Origin: Candidatus Woesearchaeota archaeon
Lineage (GTDB): Archaea; Nanobdellota; Nanobdellia; Woesearchaeales; ARS49
NCBI GenBank assembly: GCA_019323015.1
Contig: JAHWHY010000004.1
Span: 1-64,000 of the forward strand
Direction of reading: 5' to 3'
DNA: 64,000 nt
Made by a program: the position numbers and the translations under genes. Below, in pieces: positions 8,167 to 16,997 of this stretch. The notes below the pieces were generated by a model. That model saw only the letters and a list, made by a program, of their open reading frames with translations, was not told where the DNA came from and did not search any database. The first letter of the stretch is position 1; each line of letters starts with the position of its first letter.

Positions 8167-8616
8167 TTACTTTTTAGTCTGCCAAAAGTATATAATCAAG
8201 GCAATAACTCCTATTGTCACTGCAGAATCAGCAATGTTAAAAGCAGGCCAAAAACGAAAATCAATAAAATCAACAACAAAACCAAACAAGAACCTGTCAA
8301 TCAAATTTCCAATAGCCCCTCCTAAAATCAAGGAAGCTGAAATTATCGGAAGATATTTCTTAGGAAGATCCTTGTAATAATAAAGAAGTATTCCTATGAT
8401 GATTATTGTTATTAAGATTAAAACCCATCTTGATGCTGGACTGTTTAATAAGCCAAAGCCTATGCCAAAATTCTTGATTAAAGTGAAATAGAAAAAATTA
8501 TTTATGATAACTATTGATTCTGAAAATGCCAGCTTAGAAGTAATCATGAATTTTGTCAGCTGATCAATAACAACAACTAGAAAAGCAATCCCAAAAAAAA
8601 GAAAATTCTTTCTCAT
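8167..8616 (-). CDS. lspA: Signal peptidase II (lipoprotein signal peptidase)
   Basis: A 149-residue membrane protein with the full set of LspA signatures: DQLTK in helix 1, NFGIGFGLL, GGAIGNLIDR, VVDFIDF and PAFNIADS. The two catalytic aspartates of this aspartyl protease family are those of NLIDR and NIADS. Four membrane helices match the family length and topology. LspA cleaves signal peptides before a lipid-modified cysteine in bacteria and is absent from most archaea, so this is probably a laterally acquired gene. No Lgt homolog is in the window. Its ATG overlaps the stop of the Pro-rich gene upstream (ATGA), so the two are translated as a pair. Confidence 0.95.
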   Translation of the reverse strand: MRKNFLFFGIAFLVVVIDQLTKFMITSKLAFSESIVIINNFFYFTLIKNFGIGFGLLNSPASRWVLILITIIIIGILLYYYKDLPKKYLPIISASLILGGAIGNLIDRFLFGFVVDFIDFRFWPAFNIADSAVTIGVIALIIYFWQTKK

Positions 8617-9053
8617 CTCCAGGCAACAATCTCTTTCTCTTCTTTCTTTTCCAGCTTGTCAAGCCTCGCATTGATATGATCAATGCCTGCCTTGATAGCG
8701 TCAAGCTTTGCATTGACTAACTGAAAATCCTTGTTAGAGTCTGCAGGTGTTCCAGGCGGTGACGGCTCTGTTATTCCAGGAGGAGAAGGCATCTCAAGCG
8801 GAGCCTCTCTTGCATTAAAACCAGGAGACTGCTCAGGAGCCAAGCCTCCAGCAGGCCTTGGAAAATCACTTCCAGAAGGCTTTGCGCCAAAATCAGGCCT
8901 TGCATCCATGCCAGGAGGCTTTGCAGCAAGGTCAGGCTCTGCGCCAAAACCAGGCGATTTTGTATCTAAATCCGGCATTTCAGGCGGGGAAATATCAGGC
9001 GTCTTCGACGCACTTGATTCTTTTTTCTTCCAAAACTTCAAAAAATCCAACAT
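8613..9053 (-). CDS. Pro/Gly-rich linker protein with C-terminal coiled coil
   Basis: A 146-residue protein with a short amphipathic N-terminus (MLDFLKFWKKKE), a long low-complexity region of degenerate repeats of the type (K/R)PPGxxAxPDFGAKP (residues about 18-105), and a C-terminal coiled coil (DFQLVNAKLDAIKAGIDHINARLDKLEKKEEKE). The N-terminus could rest on the membrane while the flexible segment spaces the coiled coil away. It lies between a two-helix membrane protein and lspA in the same operon, with start/stop overlap to lspA. No enzymatic motif is seen; a scaffold or tether is the most one can say. Confidence 0.8.
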   Translation of the reverse strand: MLDFLKFWKKKESSASKTPDISPPEMPDLDTKSPGFGAEPDLAAKPPGMDARPDFGAKPSGSDFPRPAGGLAPEQSPGFNAREAPLEMPSPPGITEPSPPGTPADSNKDFQLVNAKLDAIKAGIDHINARLDKLEKKEEKEIVAWR

Positions 9054-9054
9054 T

Positions 9055-9711
9055 TTATTTCACCAATTTTTCAAGCAATACTTCTGGAATAAGCTTGATA
9101 ACTTTCAAGCCCATTGTCTCAGGATAAATATCAACAGTTCCTGCACGATACATCTCAATCAAATTAGTCTTTTGATAAGCAGCACCAAACATCAGATTAA
9201 ACAAGCTGCTCCTGACACTGTCCTCTGTCGGGAATAAAGATGCCACTTGCGGAGATAAAAATTCTTTAGGGCTGCCTGACTCAAAGGCGGCCAGAGCATC
9301 TTCTCTTGTCACTGTTATGCCTGCAACGTTAATTGAAGGAAGATCATCAAAAGTATTCCAGTGAACAATAATAACCTTATAATATCTTGCTGCCAATGCA
9401 TCAAGAGACTTCTGGCTTAAACTCCTGTAATTGCTCAGATCATCCATAACTACAGGCTCCTGGCTGCCCTTGACTGAGAAAGCACCAGCAACAGAATCAT
9501 CCAGCTCTAATAAGAATAATTTATTTTCTGTCTCAAACTTTCGCTGCAAGTCTGCAGTATCATAGATAAAATAAAAAGCGCCAACGATTAATAAAGCAAT
9601 TATTATGATTGGAATCGCAATCTTTGTAATCTTTTCCATCACAGTAAGAATTATAGCAATAACCAAAGCAATAATCAAAAGAACAAATAATATTCCAATC
9701 AGAGATGCCAT
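9055..9711 (-). CDS. Membrane protein with two N-terminal helices and soluble domain
   Basis: A 218-residue protein. Two strongly hydrophobic helices cover residues about 3-24 and 30-50, after which a soluble alpha/beta domain of about 165 residues follows (KLFLLELDDSVAGAF..., YYKVIIVHWNTFDDLPSINVAGITVTREDALAAF...). The soluble part has no cysteine and no motif I recognise. It is two bases from the Pro-rich coding sequence and about 40 nt after the glycosylase gene, so all four genes down to lspA are probably one operon. Function unknown. Confidence 0.8.
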   Translation of the reverse strand: MASLIGILFVLLIIALVIAIILTVMEKITKIAIPIIIIALLIVGAFYFIYDTADLQRKFETENKLFLLELDDSVAGAFSVKGSQEPVVMDDLSNYRSLSQKSLDALAARYYKVIIVHWNTFDDLPSINVAGITVTREDALAAFESGSPKEFLSPQVASLFPTEDSVRSSLFNLMFGAAYQKTNLIEMYRAGTVDIYPETMGLKVIKLIPEVLLEKLVK

Positions 9712-9749
9712 AAAACAAAAATTTACAATTTAAATATATAAACTTTGTG

Positions 9750-10382
9750 CTAAAATCTCTTTTTGCAGAATCCAATCAAAGGACAACCAGCGCAATCCGG
9801 AACTTTTTTACAGAACCTTTTTGCATGCTCAACAATCAAGGCATGATATTCATTGAAAAGCACAGCATCTTTTTTTAATTTTTCATGAAACAAGCCCTGC
9901 AATTCTTCATACTTCACATCCTGCCTGCAGATTCCCAGCCGTGAAAAGATTCTTTTTGTGTAAAGGTCAACAACAAAACTCGGCTTGTTATATGCATACA
10001 AGATTATTGAATCAGCTGTCTCAGGGCCCACACCTTTTATTTCCAATAATTTATTACGCAAGTCTTCAACAGGCAATCTTGAAATATTGCTGTTCTTAAG
10101 AATAAAATCAGAAATTATCTTTAACCGCTCTGTTTTTTGATTAAAGTAACCGCTTGGACGAATCGCTTCTGCAATCACCTTATCGCTTGCTTTTACAATC
10201 TTAACAGGATCAATAAGGCCTGCTTTTCTTAAGTTTGCAATCGCATTCTCAACATTTTTCCAGGAAGTATTCTGAGTCAAGACAGCACCTATTATTGTCT
10301 CAAACCTCTTGTTTTTTGTTGTAACAGGCCACCAATTCTGCGGACCGTATTCTTTAAATAGTATCTTATATACATTATACAT
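9750..10382 (-). CDS. HhH-GPD DNA glycosylase, MagIII-like (COG2231 type)
   Basis: A 210-residue base-excision-repair glycosylase. The helix-hairpin-helix is LEIKGVGPETADSII (about residues 109-123), the catalytic Asp is in PSFVVDLYTKR, and a 4Fe-4S loop closes the protein with cysteines spaced C-x5-C-x2-C-x5-C (CKKVPDCAGCPLIGFC). The position of the lyase Lys in endonuclease III is Glu here (GVGPET), so it should be a monofunctional glycosylase. FETIIGAVLTQNTSWKNVENAI and the WWP and GYFNQKTERL segments are typical of the MagIII/COG2231 group, which removes 3-methyladenine. The exact substrate is inferred from family only. Confidence 0.9.
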   Translation of the reverse strand: MYNVYKILFKEYGPQNWWPVTTKNKRFETIIGAVLTQNTSWKNVENAIANLRKAGLIDPVKIVKASDKVIAEAIRPSGYFNQKTERLKIISDFILKNSNISRLPVEDLRNKLLEIKGVGPETADSIILYAYNKPSFVVDLYTKRIFSRLGICRQDVKYEELQGLFHEKLKKDAVLFNEYHALIVEHAKRFCKKVPDCAGCPLIGFCKKRF

Positions 10383-10431
10383 AACACTGGATAAACAGGC
10401 TTGTTATAAAAACTTTTAGGGTGGGAGACAA

Positions 10432-13400
10432 TTGTCAATTGAATGCCTTGCAACAGAACTAGGAGCAAAAAAAGACTTTAAGCACATACACTTCAGCAGA
10501 CTAGGCTCTGTTTACATAGATTATACCCACACATTCTCAACAGAGATATTAGAAGAGGCGCTTCCAGAAGAAGCAGTACGAAGAAGAAGGACAAGAAAAG
10601 AGAACATAGACGAGAAAAGCACACTTGTCGAGATGCTTCTAGAACATTTTGAGAAAGAGCAGATAACTGAGAGAGAGGGGCCTTTCAGGACTGTAAATGT
10701 CAGGGCAAGAATAAGCGACATGCTGGAGTTCCTGCGTTACCAAAGACAGCGTGCGCTCCAGGTAAAAATCCGGGATTCTGAACTGGAAGAGACTGAGAAA
10801 GAAAAGCTTCGAGATATCTGGCACAATTACAAAGACAAAATCAATGCAGTAAAAAAACTAAGAAGAGAAACAAGAAATGAAAAAGCAGCGTCAGAGCTTG
10901 ACACAATCATACAAGAATACACAGACAAAAAAGACAAGGCAAGCTACACACTTGCAAACAAAATAGTCACAGGACACTACACAGAGATGATACGGTGGGA
11001 GCTGTCACACCCCTGGAGCTATTACAAGATAAATGACGACAGAATACCAGACATCCTCAAGAAAAAAGAATCACTAGAGAAAGAACTGCGCGGAATAAGG
11101 GCAGATGCAGAGAAAACACTCGGCAAAAACGCAAAAAGAACAATAACAGACATGAACAAATTCTTTGAAAAATTCTACGGCACAAAACAATTCACAAAAA
11201 TACACAAAAGAAAATTTGCAGAAAGGCTCGGACCAGACATAATCGCAAGAAGAACAGAAGCACAGAGACAGATGCACGAACTGCAGGAACAAGTGCAGGA
11301 AATAGGAAGAATAGAACACAATCCAAGAGATGCAGCTGACGAAATAAAAGTGATACTTGACTCTGACAGGCACTTTGAGTTCCAGCGATATGTTGATGCA
11401 GACGAGATACTCAACTCAAGATGGTGCTTTATCGACATAGAAAAGCCAAGATTTGACACGCCGCAAGAGGAAGTGAGCTGGGTAGCAATAAAATACTACG
11501 AAAACAGAGTCCTGAAAAAAGAGATTCACACAAGCAAGAAAGTAGGGGAAGGCTTCAAGAGAAAATTTCTTGAGGAAAAAGGATTTGAAATCAAGGACCA
11601 CTATAAAGACGAAAACTGGCTGATGGCAGGAGTGCAGGCATCAATAAACGCAATGAACCCGAAGGTGCTGTGCACATACAACACGCCGTACGACCTTGTG
11701 GAGCTTGATAAAACAGAACACGGACTGGAGTACGGCAAGAGAAGAACACGCGCAAAAAAAGAGGTAACGACAAGATTCTTTGAGAGAATAAACGTAAATG
11801 ACATGATAGTATTTGACCCGCTTCCAATACTGAAGATAGCAAAAAAATTCCTGCCAAACAAAAAACTTGCACTAATAACACAGGAACTCGGGCTGGAATT
11901 CAAGAAATCAATTGACTACAGAATGATGGCAGAGCTGGAAAACATAATAGACGGCACGCCGCTGGAACAAGTCTCAAGCAAGACAAAAGCAAAAATAACA
12001 GAGTTTGCAGGGCCAATAGCTGAGATAGAAAATCTGGAGCAAGTCTGCGCGCAGATAATAGCATCTTATGTAGGAGACGATGTCGAGATACTGCCAAGCC
12101 TCGTTTTTCATCCAAGAATGAGAAAAATCTACGAGCACATAAACTGGATATCACAATTTGCAGACGTAAACTTCCAGAAAGCAGCACACACTGCAAACGC
12201 CGTGAACAATCTCCAGAAAAAAGACTTTTTTGAGAGAACAGGAACACACCTGGACACAATCCACAAAAGAACAAAAGCACAGCAAAGAGCAGAAAACAGA
12301 ATAAGAAGCTTTGTGAAGAAAAAAAAGAAAAGAAACACCTGGATAAACGAGACAAAAGAAGAAAGAAATAGAAGAGAAGAAAGAGCAAGAGGGCTGCAAA
12401 AGAATCTTGCACACTTTGTGATACCATCATGGCAGTTTCTTCGCAAAGACATGGAATACAGATTTCCTAATGCAAAACAACTATTTGAGCACCTTGACCA
12501 GAACAAAGACAGCAAAGAAGCATATTATTTTTTATCAGAGTATGCAGACGCATTCTGCAAATACCTGCTGCATGCATGGGGCACATACATAAAAGCAAGA
12601 GACGAGCTTGACGCAAGAATAAGAAAAGCAGGCCTTGATTACTATAGAATAGACGATGCCTGCACAGGATGCAGGAAGCTTCTCAAGGGTACATTTGATG
12701 AAGACCAAATCAAAAGACAATATGTAACAATTAAAACACTGGAATCTATACTGGACTCTAAAACATACATCTCAGATTACTGGAAACCAACAGGCAGGGA
12801 AGAAAATGACAGAGAACTAAAAAACGCCCTGCACGACGACATCAGAAAAATAAACAGAACACTAAAACAGCAGGGGCTTGAGGCAAGACAGTTCCAGGGC
12901 TGGCTCAATGAATGGCTAAGTGTTGAAAAAAAGAGAACAAATATTCTTGCATCATTTGCTGCAGACCCAGAAAACATAGAGATACTTGAATTTGAGCAAA
13001 GAATCATCAATGCAGCAAGCGCCCTGAAAAAAGCAAAAGCAAAGATAATACATCAAAAAGACGAACACATCTTTACATCAATAGAAGGAACAAGCGAACT
13101 TCCTGAAGACATCCCGCTCATACAGGTTGAAGAGCATCAAAAGGCATACATTGCTGAAGACCCGGAATCAGGAAACAGGATATATTATCCAAAACACGGG
13201 TATTACGGAGGCATAAAAGTACAGGAAGAGCCCTCCAACCATTTTACTGCATTTGAGATGCGCGCATACGGCGGGTTTCTAGACCTGCTGTTCAACGGGC
13301 ACATAGACAATGCAGTCCGGCACTTGATAAGGGAAAGAGACAGGTTCAGAAACAACAGGGTCGCAAGAAAAGAGCTGCTGTTTTTCATCAAAAAATCAAA

Positions 13401-14076
13401 GACATACCAGGCATATGTAAAAGGCGAAACAATAAAATTCAGGACCAGCACAGAAGAAAAAACAAGATATGATGTAAAATACAGGATGCGGTATGTTGAA
13501 GAATACAACAAAAAAGGCGAGCCAGAAAGGATATACATAACACCAATAGAAAAAATAAAACTGGACAGGACAAAATACTCTGCAAGAATAGAGAATAGAA
13601 TCGCAAAACTGCTAAGACCGCTGCAGGCAATGATAAAAAGAGAAAGAGACCTGATGCCCACAGCACTAGAAGAATCTTACCCAAACACAAAAGACAGAAG
13701 TTTTGATAACTGGCACAAAGGAGAACTTAAGGAATCTCCTTTTGTGTGGGCAAAAAAACAAGTTGAACAGGGACAGGTATTAAATGACACAGCACTAAAT
13801 GTTTTTGCATCATACAGAATATACAGGAACGGCTTCAGGCCAGACTTTGAAAACGAAGAGATACAATGCGCAAAAGCACACTGGGCATGCAACATAATAA
13901 ATGAAAACACAGGACGCAGCATGCACAGGGAACAAACAATCGTGCCTTCCTCAAGAGGAGGATTTCACATAGTCACAAAATCAGAACACCCAGGAGAATA
14001 CAGGTACAAATGCACATGCGAGCACAACAGAATAAGAAAAAAAGAATGCAGGCACATCAAGCAGGCTGCTGCATGA
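10432..14076 (+). CDS. Family-B DNA polymerase relative: intact exonuclease, degenerate polymerase site, C-terminal SWIM zinc finger
   Basis: A 1214-residue protein. Exonuclease motifs of family-B polymerases are visible: Exo I FIDIE (D335, E337), Exo II YNTPYD (N417, D421) and Exo III YVGDD (Y546, D550). Downstream the order follows a family-B polymerase: around residues 874-881 HQKDEHIF aligns with the YxDTDSIF of motif C, with the two metal-binding Asp replaced by K876 and E878. LFNGHIDNAVRHLIRERDR and RKELLFFIKKSKTYQAY (about 953-990), then KYSARIENRIAKLLRPL, correspond to the thumb. I find no SLYPS-type motif A. The protein ends with C-x-C-x9-C-x-H (C1194, C1196, C1206, H1208), a SWIM finger. 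The N-terminal 330 residues are coiled-coil-rich. The start is a TTG at 10432 with GGTGGGAG just upstream. It probably degrades or binds DNA but does not polymerise; this is inference. Confidence 0.78.
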   Translation: MSIECLATELGAKKDFKHIHFSRLGSVYIDYTHTFSTEILEEALPEEAVRRRRTRKENIDEKSTLVEMLLEHFEKEQITEREGPFRTVNVRARISDMLEFLRYQRQRALQVKIRDSELEETEKEKLRDIWHNYKDKINAVKKLRRETRNEKAASELDTIIQEYTDKKDKASYTLANKIVTGHYTEMIRWELSHPWSYYKINDDRIPDILKKKESLEKELRGIRADAEKTLGKNAKRTITDMNKFFEKFYGTKQFTKIHKRKFAERLGPDIIARRTEAQRQMHELQEQVQEIGRIEHNPRDAADEIKVILDSDRHFEFQRYVDADEILNSRWCFIDIEKPRFDTPQEEVSWVAIKYYENRVLKKEIHTSKKVGEGFKRKFLEEKGFEIKDHYKDENWLMAGVQASINAMNPKVLCTYNTPYDLVELDKTEHGLEYGKRRTRAKKEVTTRFFERINVNDMIVFDPLPILKIAKKFLPNKKLALITQELGLEFKKSIDYRMMAELENIIDGTPLEQVSSKTKAKITEFAGPIAEIENLEQVCAQIIASYVGDDVEILPSLVFHPRMRKIYEHINWISQFADVNFQKAAHTANAVNNLQKKDFFERTGTHLDTIHKRTKAQQRAENRIRSFVKKKKKRNTWINETKEERNRREERARGLQKNLAHFVIPSWQFLRKDMEYRFPNAKQLFEHLDQNKDSKEAYYFLSEYADAFCKYLLHAWGTYIKARDELDARIRKAGLDYYRIDDACTGCRKLLKGTFDEDQIKRQYVTIKTLESILDSKTYISDYWKPTGREENDRELKNALHDDIRKINRTLKQQGLEARQFQGWLNEWLSVEKKRTNILASFAADPENIEILEFEQRIINAASALKKAKAKIIHQKDEHIFTSIEGTSELPEDIPLIQVEEHQKAYIAEDPESGNRIYYPKHGYYGGIKVQEEPSNHFTAFEMRAYGGFLDLLFNGHIDNAVRHLIRERDRFRNNRVARKELLFFIKKSKTYQAYVKGETIKFRTSTEEKTRYDVKYRMRYVEEYNKKGEPERIYITPIEKIKLDRTKYSARIENRIAKLLRPLQAMIKRERDLMPTALEESYPNTKDRSFDNWHKGELKESPFVWAKKQVEQGQVLNDTALNVFASYRIYRNGFRPDFENEEIQCAKAHWACNIINENTGRSMHREQTIVPSSRGGFHIVTKSEHPGEYRYKCTCEHNRIRKKECRHIKQAAA

Positions 14077-14078
14077 AA

Positions 14079-14441
14079 TCACCTGTTTTCCTTAAACTCT
14101 CTCCTAAAACTTAAGCCAATTGATTCCTCTGAAAAATTAAAAAAAATCCAGAACTTCTGAGCAGTCCATCCCCTGCCAAGCCTATGCAGATAAGTATCCC
14201 CTAAATAAGATATTGTGATCACCCCATTTCCATCACCAGTAGCGACGGGCAGGTACCATGTCTTCTTATGATTAACAATTCGAAACTCCTCATACTGGCG
14301 CTCCTGCAATTGATATCTTTTTCTGGCGCAAAAAGCAGAAAGCTCTGCAAGAAGATAGTTATAGCCATCCCACTCAGTTCGCGCCTCAATCCTTGCAACC
14401 AGGCCAGGACCAGACTTTGTCTCAAACAATTCAAATATCAT
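14079..14441 (-). CDS. Small protein of unknown function
   Basis: A 120-residue soluble protein with alternating beta-like strands (RIVNHKKTWYLPVATGDGNGVITISYLGDTYLHRLG). The stop lies three bases beyond the end of the PolB-like gene, so the two converge tightly. An ATG at 14441 is the start; no clear Shine-Dalgarno is seen. The gene directly upstream on the same strand may be co-transcribed with it, 14 nt apart. I do not recognise either. Their position inside the replication/nuclease island is the only functional hint. Confidence 0.6.
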   Translation of the reverse strand: MIFELFETKSGPGLVARIEARTEWDGYNYLLAELSAFCARKRYQLQERQYEEFRIVNHKKTWYLPVATGDGNGVITISYLGDTYLHRLGRGWTAQKFWIFFNFSEESIGLSFRREFKENR

Positions 14442-14455
14442 ACAAAGGAATATCC

Positions 14456-14719
14456 TTAAACACTATATAATCCTTGCGCTTTATAGGTGCAGTCAAACTT
14501 TTCAACAACAACTCCGCGAACCCTGTTTTTTTCAGGAAGCGCCCTTGAAAACTCCTTGACAAGCCTGGCAAGCGCATAACCATGAGACGTCTCGCTCTGA
14601 AGCCACACCTGCTCTGACATATCTTCTGGAAGCCTGATGTCAAAAGTCCTCAAGAGATGAAGCCGGTATTTCCAGATTTTTTCCATGCTGTCCAAGCCAA
14701 GAGCATTAATCATTCTCAT
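14456..14719 (-). CDS. Small helical protein of unknown function
   Basis: An 87-residue protein from an ATG at 14719 (ATG at 14713 and a TTG at 14758 are alternatives). The TTG would overlap the start codon of the divergent primase gene base for base, so the inner ATG is preferred. The segment IRLPEDMSEQVWLQSETSHGYALARLVKEFSRAL looks like a short strand followed by two helices, which loosely recalls ribbon-helix-helix regulators, but the likeness is too weak for a call. Confidence 0.5.
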   Translation of the reverse strand: MRMINALGLDSMEKIWKYRLHLLRTFDIRLPEDMSEQVWLQSETSHGYALARLVKEFSRALPEKNRVRGVVVEKFDCTYKAQGLYSV

Positions 14720-14757
14720 GCCATAAGCAGAATATTTACGCAGCACTAAACTCAGCA

Positions 14758-16245
14758 ATGGAATTCTACCATCTTATTTTAATGAAGGCTCCAGAAGCAG
14801 AATCAGCAAGGCAATACCTGCACCAAAGAGGCTTCACAAGCAAAACACTTCAAGAACTAAAAATAGGGTTTGCACAAGACAGATGGGATACAGTCCTAAA
14901 CAAAGCAAGATACCGCTATGGAAAAGACTCAATAAAAATTCTTCAGACAGCATCCCTGATAAGCGAAAGAAGAAGCAAGACAGGACACTATGACTATTTC
15001 AGGAACAGAATAATGTTTCCAATCTTTGACAACTTTGGAAAAACAATCGGCTTTGGAGGCAGGGCATTAAAGCCAGACGACGAAATAAAATACCTTAATT
15101 CACGCGAAATAAAAAAAATCTTTGAAAAATCAAAAACATTATACCTGCTGAACCTGGCGCAAAGAGAGGCAATGCGCACAGGACACCTTTTAATGATGGA
15201 AGGCTACACAGACGCAGCACTTGCACGCCAGCAAGGACTAAAAAACACATTTGCAACAGCAGGAACAGCATTAACACCAGACCATGCTTTGATGCTCAAA
15301 AGAATAACAGATAAAATAATAATATGCATGGATGCAGACAATGCAGGAAGAAAAGCATCTATTGACGCAGCAATGCTTTTGCTGAACACAGGAATCAATG
15401 TTGAATTAATCCTGCTTCCAGACAAAAAAGACCCTGCAGAAGTAATACTTGAAGAAGGAGACAGATTCAAGCACAGGATAGACAGCGCAGTCTCGCTTTT
15501 TGACTTTGCACTGGAAGATGCAGTAAAAAAACATAATATTTCATCAACACACAATAAAGCAATTGTGCTAAAAGAACTAGAGCCTGTCTTACGAGCAGCG
15601 CCAGACGCGATAACCTGCCATGCATATATTCACGCTGCAGCAAAAAGGCTGGATGTTCCTTTTGAGACTGCAGCAAGAGCTGTTGAAGCAAGCAGGCAGC
15701 ATAACAAGCCAATAGAACTCACCCCATTCCTGACAACAGAACAAGAACACAGAATAGCAAGCATCCTGCTGAGAAGACCTGCCTACAGAAATGAAATCAT
15801 GACAAGGCTCCTGCCAGAACACTTCAAGAACAATGAAATAAGAGCATTATTCATGTATTTCAGGGAAACAGAAACTGCAAAAGGAGACCTGATAACATCA
15901 AACCACCGCTTGTCAAAAACACCATCGCTTTTTGATTCACAATACACTGAAAATCTTCCACGAGACATAATAGGTTTTGCAAGGAAAACAGGCCTGCCAG
16001 CAGAAGAAAGCAAACTCTACAGCATGATAAGCAGGCTACAGAGAACACCTGCTCCAGACACGCCAATCAACATCATCATAAACAGCATGCTAAAAGCGCA
16101 TTACAGACACGAGCTGAACCAGATGGAAGAACAAATACAAGATGCAGGAATCAGGAAAGACCAGAAAGCACTAGAGAAACTAATGCAAAACTACCAAAAA
16201 ACACTACAAGAATATCACAAGCTAAGCTTATCCAATAAAGACTGA
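14758..16245 (+). CDS. Bacterial-type DnaG primase lacking the zinc-binding domain
   Basis: A 495-residue protein that starts exactly where the RNA-polymerase domain of bacterial DnaG starts: FYHLILMKAPEAESARQYLHQRGF. The N-terminal CHC2 zinc domain, about 100 residues in bacterial DnaG, is missing. The catalytic core is intact: RIMFPIFDNFGKTIGFGGRAL, the Toprim Glu E148 in MMEGYTD, D192 and D194 in CMDADNAG, and KDPAE. Residues about 325-495 look like a helical C-terminal domain (EHRIASILLRRPAY... LLPEHFKNNEIRALF). Archaeal DnaG is a different protein, so this is probably laterally acquired. A TATA-like GAATATTTA about 26 nt upstream suggests a leaderless message. Without the zinc domain, template recognition must come from elsewhere or the enzyme has a changed role. 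Confidence 0.88.
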   Translation: MEFYHLILMKAPEAESARQYLHQRGFTSKTLQELKIGFAQDRWDTVLNKARYRYGKDSIKILQTASLISERRSKTGHYDYFRNRIMFPIFDNFGKTIGFGGRALKPDDEIKYLNSREIKKIFEKSKTLYLLNLAQREAMRTGHLLMMEGYTDAALARQQGLKNTFATAGTALTPDHALMLKRITDKIIICMDADNAGRKASIDAAMLLLNTGINVELILLPDKKDPAEVILEEGDRFKHRIDSAVSLFDFALEDAVKKHNISSTHNKAIVLKELEPVLRAAPDAITCHAYIHAAAKRLDVPFETAARAVEASRQHNKPIELTPFLTTEQEHRIASILLRRPAYRNEIMTRLLPEHFKNNEIRALFMYFRETETAKGDLITSNHRLSKTPSLFDSQYTENLPRDIIGFARKTGLPAEESKLYSMISRLQRTPAPDTPINIIINSMLKAHYRHELNQMEEQIQDAGIRKDQKALEKLMQNYQKTLQEYHKLSLSNKD

Positions 16246-16985
16246 TTAAAATATTCAGGATTTCTCAAAAGCTTGACATAAAGCGCAGCTGTTGAAAAAA
16301 TATCCAAGACATTATGGCGAACAATCCTCGCAAGAGGCTCTGGATTCCCACCTTTCCTATAGTTTTCATATTCTGCAAGTATTTTCTCTCCAGCAACATC
16401 ATCATCCGGGCGCGTAAAGCCAAGCAAGGCAACTTCATAAGCAACAAGAGACATTTCTTCAAGGCCATGAGATTTTTTATACGGCTTAAGCGCCTGCATA
16501 ACATCCAGATGCTTTTCACCAGGCCAGCCCCACTCAATAAAAAAATTCCTGGCCCGCGCACTAATTCTTGTCATGTCAAATGTTCCATTAAAAGAAACCG
16601 CTGCTTTTGCAGAAGACATTCTTTTAATAAATGCTTCCAAGACAGTCTGCTCTTCATAATAATCCCTTGCAAAAAAACCTTCATAAACAAAAGCACTTCT
16701 TCTTGCATCATACCTTCCAACACCGATAAGAAACATAGGATCATCATAACTAAGGCCAGTAGACTCAATATCAATAACAGCGACATTATCCAAAGGAATG
16801 AAAAACAGTTCATTATGCCGGGTGATAATCCTTCTGTCTTTCCAGGCATTAATGTTTCTTCTGACACAATCAGCATTCCGCTTTCTCACACTATCAAGAG
16901 GAACAAGAACCTTGTAGTAATCTATTCCCTTGATTTTAGCAATCCTTCCCTCTAGAAACTGCTCTATGCGCTCCCCCTTAGCCAT
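16215..16985 (-). CDS. RNase H-fold 3'-5' exonuclease (YprB/RNase_H_2 type)
   Basis: A 256-residue DnaQ-like nuclease. Acidic residues are in place: D72 and E74 in AVIDIESTGLSYDDPMFLIGVG, N133 and D137 in SFNGTFDMTR, and H224 with D228 in RHNVLDIFSTA. The middle reads HLDVMQALKPYKK and LLGFTRPDDDVAG, as in the YprB family, which processes single-stranded nucleic acid ends. Its 3' end overlaps the 3' end of the primase gene by 31 bp. It lies 12 nt downstream of the PD-(D/E)XK gene on the same strand and is probably co-transcribed with it. Confidence 0.87.
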   Translation of the reverse strand: MAKGERIEQFLEGRIAKIKGIDYYKVLVPLDSVRKRNADCVRRNINAWKDRRIITRHNELFFIPLDNVAVIDIESTGLSYDDPMFLIGVGRYDARRSAFVYEGFFARDYYEEQTVLEAFIKRMSSAKAAVSFNGTFDMTRISARARNFFIEWGWPGEKHLDVMQALKPYKKSHGLEEMSLVAYEVALLGFTRPDDDVAGEKILAEYENYRKGGNPEPLARIVRHNVLDIFSTAALYVKLLRNPEYFNQSLLDKLSL

Positions 16986-16997
16986 AAGAAAAAAGAA

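Noticed and set aside
9750..10382. Naming the HhH-GPD protein endonuclease III
   Set aside because: The lyase Lys position is Glu and the flanking motifs fit the MagIII/COG2231 group better.
11600..12515. Minus-strand frames of 90-176 codons opposite the PolB-like gene
   Set aside because: Low-complexity Phe/Leu/Ser/Cys translations arise from A-rich codons on the other strand; the plus-strand protein has clear motifs.
10432..14076. Calling this gene an active replicative DNA polymerase B
   Set aside because: The motif C aspartates are replaced (KDE for DTD) and motif A is not found, although exonuclease and thumb segments are present.
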